A DNA stretch of 64,000 nucleotides from contig NZ_MKZO01000014.1 of NCBI RefSeq assembly GCF_001941965.1, positions 62,001 to 126,000 of the forward strand, in the 5' to 3' direction. The DNA comes from Pseudomonas putida. GTDB taxonomy: Bacteria; Pseudomonadota; Gammaproteobacteria; Pseudomonadales; Pseudomonadaceae. This document shows positions 59,607-64,000 of the stretch, piece by piece; position 1 is the stretch's first letter, and each line of letters begins with the position of its first letter. Position numbers and translations under genes: made by a program. The notes below the pieces were generated by a model. It had not been told where the DNA came from. It worked only from the letters and a program-made list of their open reading frames with translations, and did not search any database.

Positions 59607-61166
59607 TCAGCAGCGGAAGTGCCCGACCATGCCGTGCAGACGGCTGCTTAGGTGGCTCAGTTCGGTGCTCGCTGCAGATATTTCGGCACTGGCAGTGGCC
59701 GATTCCTCGGCGGTCTCGCGCACGCGGGTCACGCTCTGGTTGATCTCTTCGGTCACCGCCGCCTGCTCCTCCGCAGCAGTGGCGATCAGCTCGCTCATCT
59801 GCTGAATATTCGACACCTGCCGGGTGATCTGCTCCAGGGCCGTGCCGGTGTCACGTACACCATTCACCGAGGCGCTGGTCTGCTCCAGGTTGGTCTGCAT
59901 CATCCCGGTACTTTCATTGGCGATGTGCTGCAGCTTGATGATCAGTTGCTCGATCTCGCTGGACGAGGCCTGGGTACGCTGCGCCAGGTTGCGCACCTCG
60001 TCGGCGACCACGGCAAAGCCGCGCCCCGCCTCACCGGCCCGGGCCGCTTCGATGGCAGCGTTGAGGGCCAGCAGGTTGGTCTGCTCGGCCACCGCCTTGA
60101 TCACATCGAGGATCGCGCCGATACGCCCGCATTCCTGCTGCAAACGCCCGAGGGATTCGGCGGAGATGCCCACGCCATTGGCCATTGCCTCGATCTGCCG
60201 GATCGCCTGCTGGGACATCGCCAGCACGCTGGTCACCTCATGGTCGGCGCCCTTGGCAGCACTGGCGGCCTCCTCGGAGTTGCGCGCCACTTCCTGCACG
60301 GTGGCGGCGATCTCGTTCATCGCCGTGGCGACCATATCGGTCTCGTTGCGCTGGCTGTCGATGCCTTCGCGGGTGGTACTGGTGATTGCCGCCAGTTGCG
60401 AGGCCGAGGCCGCCAGTTGCTGCGAGCCGCAGCCGATCTGCGAGATGACGTCGCGCAGGCTGGCGGTCATGCTGTCCAGCGAGCGCAGGAGCACGCCGAG
60501 TTCGTCGCCGCGTTCGGAGTGGGTCTCGCCAGTCAGGTCGCCACCGGCGATGCGCTGGGCAGTCTTCACCGCTTCACGCAGCGGATAGACGATCTGCCGG
60601 CTGATCAGCAAGGCGACGGCAATACCACAGATGATTGCCACCAGGGTGATCACCGCCAGCAGCATATGGGTGCTCTTCACCTGCGCGGAGGCACGGTCCT
60701 CCTCGGCGTAATACAGGGCGTTGGCGCCGTCCTGCAGCTTGGAGAGCAACTGGTTGGCGGCCGTCAGCTCGGCCACCGAGCGGGCCTGCTCGCGGGCCTT
60801 GCCATAGGTTTGCAGATCAGCCTGGAGCTTCTGCGCCGCCGCCAGGTCCTGGGCCGGCCAGCGCCCTTCCCGTGCATCCAGGACAAGCTGGTCGAAACCT
60901 TCCTTGAGTTTGGCGTGGTGCTCCTGGTGCAGGGCCTGCTGCCCGGAGTCATTGGTCAGCGCCAGGCTGTAGTTGGCTTCCCGGGCGAACACGATCTCGT
61001 CGAACAGGCCGCTGATAAAACTGATGCGCTGCAAGGATGCACTGCTGTTCTGCAGGCCAAAGCCGCCGAGCAGCGACAGCAGCAAGGCAAAGGCCAGCAG
61101 CAGGCCGAAGCCGAGGCCGAGTTTGCGGGTGACGCTGAGGTTCTTCAGCGTGAATGCCTGGGACAT
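59607..61166 (-). CDS. Methyl-accepting chemotaxis protein
   Basis: A 519-residue transducer. The first helix (about 18-40) is followed by a periplasmic 4-helix-bundle-like sensor of about 150 residues, a second helix (HMLLAVITLVAIICGIAVALLI), HAMP, and the signalling tip [41 protein letters not shown]. Starting at 61166 (MSQAFTLKNLSVTRKLGLGFG) with AAAGGT upstream. No ligand can be inferred from the sensor. No CheR-docking pentapeptide is at the C-terminus. Confidence 0.93.
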   Translation of the reverse strand: MSQAFTLKNLSVTRKLGLGFGLLLAFALLLSLLGGFGLQNSSASLQRISFISGLFDEIVFAREANYSLALTNDSGQQALHQEHHAKLKEGFDQLVLDAREGRWPAQDLAAAQKLQADLQTYGKAREQARSVAELTAANQLLSKLQDGANALYYAEEDRASAQVKSTHMLLAVITLVAIICGIAVALLISRQIVYPLREAVKTAQRIAGGDLTGETHSERGDELGVLLRSLDSMTASLRDVISQIGCGSQQLAASASQLAAITSTTREGIDSQRNETDMVATAMNEIAATVQEVARNSEEAASAAKGADHEVTSVLAMSQQAIRQIEAMANGVGISAESLGRLQQECGRIGAILDVIKAVAEQTNLLALNAAIEAARAGEAGRGFAVVADEVRNLAQRTQASSSEIEQLIIKLQHIANESTGMMQTNLEQTSASVNGVRDTGTALEQITRQVSNIQQMSELIATAAEEQAAVTEEINQSVTRVRETAEESATASAEISAASTELSHLSSRLHGMVGHFRC

Positions 61167-61562
61167 ACCTTTCTCCAACCTGTGAGTTCGCCCTCGCCGG
61201 TCCGCAGGTGACGGTAACCGGCAAGTCTGTCTGTCATGACGCCGAAGCCAATGGGACGCGGAGCCCGTGCGAACGGCACGGGCCCTGGTGCACAGGAGTG
61301 TTCCGGAGGGGATTCACGCGCTGGGCATCCATGCGGTTCCCCAAGGGCGGGAAACCTCTTTTTGCCCGGGCTTCCAATGCCCGGCATTACCCTACTTATA
61401 GTAAGGGAATGGTAACATCCGCAAACGATTGATACCAATATGACACTATTGTCTGTTCACGGCTATTCGTCCCTTTGCAGCCGGTTCGAAAATGCTAGGC
61501 TTGGCCGCCGCCGACCGGCGCCCCTGGCCCGATGACATCGGCGAACCGTCAAGGAAAGGACA
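61167..61562. promoter_or_regulatory. Divergent gap between MCP and AlkD-like genes
   Basis: This 396-bp gap has two hairpins: 61263-61283 (GCCCGTGC / GCACGGGC, loop GAACG) and 61366-61384 (CCGGGC / GCCCGG). A near-palindrome CCCTACTTATAGTAAGGG lies around 61390-61408. No ORF with a convincing ribosome site is present. Confidence 0.4.
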
Positions 61563-62327
61563 ATGAGCGAAAACCGAAAAGCGCTTATCGATCAAGGCGC
61601 TATGGCTACCCGCAATCTCGCTGAATGCTTGGCTGTGGACCAACGGGTACTGGCCGCCAGCGTCGCCGCGCAGGTCGACCGGAGCCTGGCCGAGGCCCTG
61701 CAAGAGGCTGCAGAAAGCAGTCGCACGCTGGGTATTTCGAAAAAAATTGCAACAATTGGCCTGGCGTTAGGCCAATGGCTGGAAGCGACTCCCGCGCCAT
61801 CCCGGGACGCTGACCTGCTGTTCAGCCACCCTTCCGATACCGTGCGTGGCTGGGCGGCCTTCGCCAATGCCTGGGCGCTACGTGACAGCGATATCGGCGA
61901 GGCTCTGCAAGGCCAGCTGCGTTTTGCCACCGACGAGCACTTCGGCGTACGCGAATGGGCCTGGCTGGCCCTGCGCCCGCAACTGGTGACGGAGCTGGAG
62001 CGCAGCCTCGCCCTGCTCCAGCGCCACCATCGCGACAACGACCCGCTGATCCGCCGGTTCAGCATCGAGATCCTGCGTCCGCGCGGGGTCTGGTGCGAGC
62101 ATATCGCCCGCCTGAAGTCCGAGCCGGAAATCGCCGAGGCGCTGCTCGTCCCGCTGCTGGCCGAAGCCGACAAGTACCCGCAGGACTCGGTGGCCAACTG
62201 GCTCAACGACGCCAGCAAGACCCGGCCCGACTGGGTGCTCCAGCTGTTCGAGCGCTACCCGCCGGAATGCAAGGCATCGACGCGGATTTTCACCCGGGCC
62301 ACCCGCAGCCTGCCGGTCAACGCCTAG
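61563..62327 (+). CDS. AlkD-like HEAT-repeat DNA alkylation repair protein
   Basis: A 254-residue helical repeat protein. HEAT-like units are seen in LLFSHPSDTVRGWAAFANAWALRD, ATDEHFGVREWAWLALRPQLVTELE, LIRRFSIEILRPRGVWCEHIARL and EADKYPQDSVANWLNDASKTRPDWVLQLFERY. This is the AlkC/AlkD type that removes bulky or charged alkyl bases from DNA. AAGGAAAGGACA precedes the ATG. No SOS or Ada box was found upstream. Confidence 0.82.
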   Translation: MSENRKALIDQGAMATRNLAECLAVDQRVLAASVAAQVDRSLAEALQEAAESSRTLGISKKIATIGLALGQWLEATPAPSRDADLLFSHPSDTVRGWAAFANAWALRDSDIGEALQGQLRFATDEHFGVREWAWLALRPQLVTELERSLALLQRHHRDNDPLIRRFSIEILRPRGVWCEHIARLKSEPEIAEALLVPLLAEADKYPQDSVANWLNDASKTRPDWVLQLFERYPPECKASTRIFTRATRSLPVNA

Positions 62328-62385
62328 GCTTCGACGCAGTGCAACGGCTTGCTCTTCGCACTAGAGCAGTGGCGAGCCCTCCATG

Positions 62386-62845
62386 GCATGGGTATCTACA
62401 CATCTTTTGGGCTGAGATGGCCTGTCAGTAGATCGTATGAGGGCTGACAGGTGCTTGCCATGACTCTTCTGGCGCCCTTTAGATCGAGCGCCGCCCGCGC
62501 GGCGCATCGCGGATGAATCCGCTCCCACATTTGTTGCAACGTGCCATGGCCTGTGAGATCTCCGTTGCTAGCCTTTGGAGGTTTGCGCGATGTATCGCAT
62601 GGAGGCTATTGGGCTCGGCGGGATATCGAGTCGGACAAACAAGGCGGACAACTATGGCCTTACAGGCATAGGTACGTTGCAACCAATGTGGGAGCTGGCT
62701 TGCCAGCGATGCGCCGCGCGGGCGGCGCTCGATCTGGAGAACGCTGAAGATCTGTCGGCTTGCGCCTGGTGGCCATCATGCGGTCTCTCGACAAGCGACC
62801 CGGGGTCACCACTGGCCTTCGGAAAAGATGTGTAGATACCCATGC
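62386..62845. mobile_element. Inverted-repeat-bounded 460-bp element (MITE-like)
   Basis: Identical 23-bp inverted ends lie at 62386-62408 and 62823-62845 (each begins GCATGGGTATCTACACATC on its outer side). Nested inside are 62-nt inverted arms at 62481-62542 and 62674-62735, related over most of their length, around a 131-nt core. The right inner arm contains one REP core. There is no transposase gene. Its right end joins a cut-off hydrolase gene. No clear target duplication was found. Confidence 0.6.
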
Positions 62846-63052
62846 CTCCATGGTCCCGCCCGTCGCGCCATGGCCGATGCAGTCGAAGGCCGTGGAGCCG
62901 ATACCGCGCTGCCAAAGCTCATCGCGCCCCCCAGTGAATACACCAAGGTGCCCTTCTCCACCGCCGTGGAGTGCCAGCAGGTAGATATCGCTGCTGGCGG
63001 GGCGGTGGTCGATGTGCAGGCGGATGCCGGCGTAGTGGACTTCAGAAGTCAT
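62846..63052 (-). pseudogene. Alpha/beta hydrolase fragment (5' part only)
   Basis: Reading from ATG 63052 gives MTSEVHYAGIRLHIDHRP, then LLALHGGGEGH (oxyanion region) and FDCIGHGATGG, a normal start of an alpha/beta hydrolase. After about 66 codons the frame enters the end of the inverted-repeat element (about 62845), then runs on without hydrolase likeness to a stop near 62660. The nucleophile Ser, acid and His are lost, so the gene is broken. Confidence 0.75.
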
Positions 63053-63341
63053 TGTGTCCTTGCAGGGAAATCGATCCGGATTGAAGACGGGATCGCCCGC
63101 CCACGGTGGGCGTCAATCCTGCACAACCCTAGCAGACAGGACGTTTCGGCCGCGATACAGCCTATCTCTCGTAGGCATTTTCCATGCAGCCTGTAGGCCC
63201 CTGCTGAATATCCTGCACACCACCCGTTTCGCCTTGTCCACACCCACCGAAATGCGCCAAGTTCCCTCCGAACGTAGCGCGGCCGGTCCCTGGCTCAACT
63301 GCGACCACGCACTGAATGCCCAGGCCAAGGATCGACTTGCC
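63053..63341. other. Gap between hydrolase fragment and vgrG
   Basis: This 289-bp stretch holds the promoter regions of the broken hydrolase and of vgrG. AAGGA at 63327-63331 is the vgrG ribosome site. I see no further gene or strong repeat in it. Confidence 0.5.
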
Positions 63342-64000
63342 ATGTCCGTTTCCCATCCCGTGAAAAACCCTTACGAGCTGGAAATCATCCACCTCAAGGT
63401 GCAGGCCGATGTGCTCTCTTTCGAGGGCAAGGAGCATCTCAGCCAACCGTTCCATTACCGCATCCAGTTCACCAGCCCGGTACCGCGCACCACTCCGGGC
63501 GTCTTCCAGGCCGATAGCGACGAGTCCCCCGCCTCGGCGCTGGACATCGACGCCACCTCCGTACTCAATCGCCGGGCCAGCTTCGCCCTGTATGGCCCGC
63601 CGCCACCCCGTTACCCCTGGGAGGAGCCCCCTCGAGAGCATCTGCCACTGCGCAAGCTCTACGGTGCGATCAGCGCATTCCGGCGCCTGGGCGGCAGTCA
63701 CGAACAGGGGCACTACGAGGTCATCCTGCAACCGCGCTTCGCCCACCTGGAACGTGGCAAGCAATACCGCCTGTACCGCAACCAGTCGGTACCGGAGATC
63801 GTCCGATACATCCTGACCCAGCGGCACGGCCTGTTGCCCCATGAGTTCGAATTCAAGCTCGTACGGGAATACCCACGCCGCCCCCACGTCATGCAGTACG
63901 GCGAAAACGACCTGAGCTTCATCAACCGCTTGCTGGCCGAGGTCGGCATCTGGTACCGCATCGACGCCGACCTCAAGCTGAACATCGACGTGGTGCGTTT
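63342..64000 (+). CDS. vgrG: Type VI secretion tip protein VgrG (3' end outside window)
   Basis: 219 codons are visible and the frame is open at the right edge. The start MSVSHPVKNPYELEIIHLKVQADVLSFEG and the segments LSQPFHYRIQFTSP, LRKLYGAISAFRRLGGSHEQGHYEVILQPRFAHLERGKQYRLYRNQSVPEIVRYIL and PHVMQYGENDLSFINRLLAEVGIWYRI are characteristic of the VgrG gp27-like domain. VgrG caps the Hcp tube and carries effectors. No hcp or tss gene is in the window, so it appears to be an orphan vgrG; an effector gene would be expected just downstream. Confidence 0.95.
   Translation, partial: MSVSHPVKNPYELEIIHLKVQADVLSFEGKEHLSQPFHYRIQFTSPVPRTTPGVFQADSDESPASALDIDATSVLNRRASFALYGPPPPRYPWEEPPREHLPLRKLYGAISAFRRLGGSHEQGHYEVILQPRFAHLERGKQYRLYRNQSVPEIVRYILTQRHGLLPHEFEFKLVREYPRRPHVMQYGENDLSFINRLLAEVGIWYRIDADLKLNIDVVR

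Noticed and set aside
62479..62682. 67-codon minus-strand frame inside the inverted-repeat element
   Set aside because: It is made of repeat arms and core, has no ribosome site, and recurs wherever such repeats occur; not a convincing gene.

Overview
The window looks like a chromosomal segment of a fluorescent-group Pseudomonas. The grounds are high GC, dense Pseudomonas-type genes (CbtAB, DUF1652, DUF2388, BdlA-like PAS chemoreceptor, BvgAS-like hybrid kinase pair, VgrG, a large LRR/NEL-like protein) and ten pairs of one REP element (core GGGAGCTGGCTTGCCAGCGA) in gaps between genes. No rRNA, tRNA, CRISPR array, prophage or intact IS transposase was seen. Species cannot be fixed from the sequence alone.

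Layout. 1-1.4 kb: end of a glycan-locus GNAT protein and a YdjC-type deacetylase. 1.5-6 kb: small ORF and a 1354-residue LRR toxin-like protein. 6-10.5 kb: CHASE-GGDEF-EAL protein, a GapN-like dehydrogenase and a VOC protein behind a LexA-like box. 10.7-16.5 kb: hypothetical proteins, pirin, hydrolase, LysE exporter, GNAT. 16.5-19.5 kb: an overlapping pair of a zinc metallopeptidase and a metallo-beta-lactamase-fold protein. 19.6-28.9 kb: transporters, AraC and TetR regulators, a class C beta-lactamase, an SDR/isomerase pair, and an exported zinc-motif protein. 29-33 kb: BvgA/BvgS-like two-component pair. 33-40.3 kb: GntR and a soluble Cache protein divergent from an aldehyde dehydrogenase, a three-gene heme N-demethylase set (DmmABC-like) and an MFS carrier. 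40.4-45 kb: BdlA-like receptor, GntR/PtxS-type LacI regulator, sigma54 activator. 45-54.4 kb: cobalamin region with two divergent cobalamin riboswitches, one serving cobW-cobN-chelatase (- strand) and one serving cbtB-cbtA-cobE-cobM (+ strand). 54.5-64 kb: DUF1272, MarR/HpaR, PuuD-like amidotransferase, lipoprotein, ThpR, GNAT, MCP, AlkD-like protein, an inverted-repeat element that truncates a hydrolase gene, and the 5' part of vgrG.

How genes work together. The cobalamin genes form one B12-sensing unit: uptake of cobalt (CbtAB), CobN with its ATPase and VWA chelatase partners, CobW, and ring-modification enzymes. The chelatase ATPase and VWA reading frames are joined by an exact -1 slippery heptamer, an upstream SD-like sequence and a downstream stem-loop, so one gene can yield both a short ATPase and a 552-residue ATPase-VWA protein. 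The GntR-Cache-ALDH-N-demethylase block shares a 14-bp motif in both of its promoter regions and looks like an inducible methylated-amine pathway whose substrate is not evident.

The best candidates for something undescribed are the metallopeptidase/MBL pair, the N-demethylase block with its free-standing Cache protein, the LRR protein with an atypical C-terminal domain, and the LexA-boxed VOC gene. The frameshift signal is the strongest purely sequence-based observation, although programmed frameshifting is already known for genes of this family.
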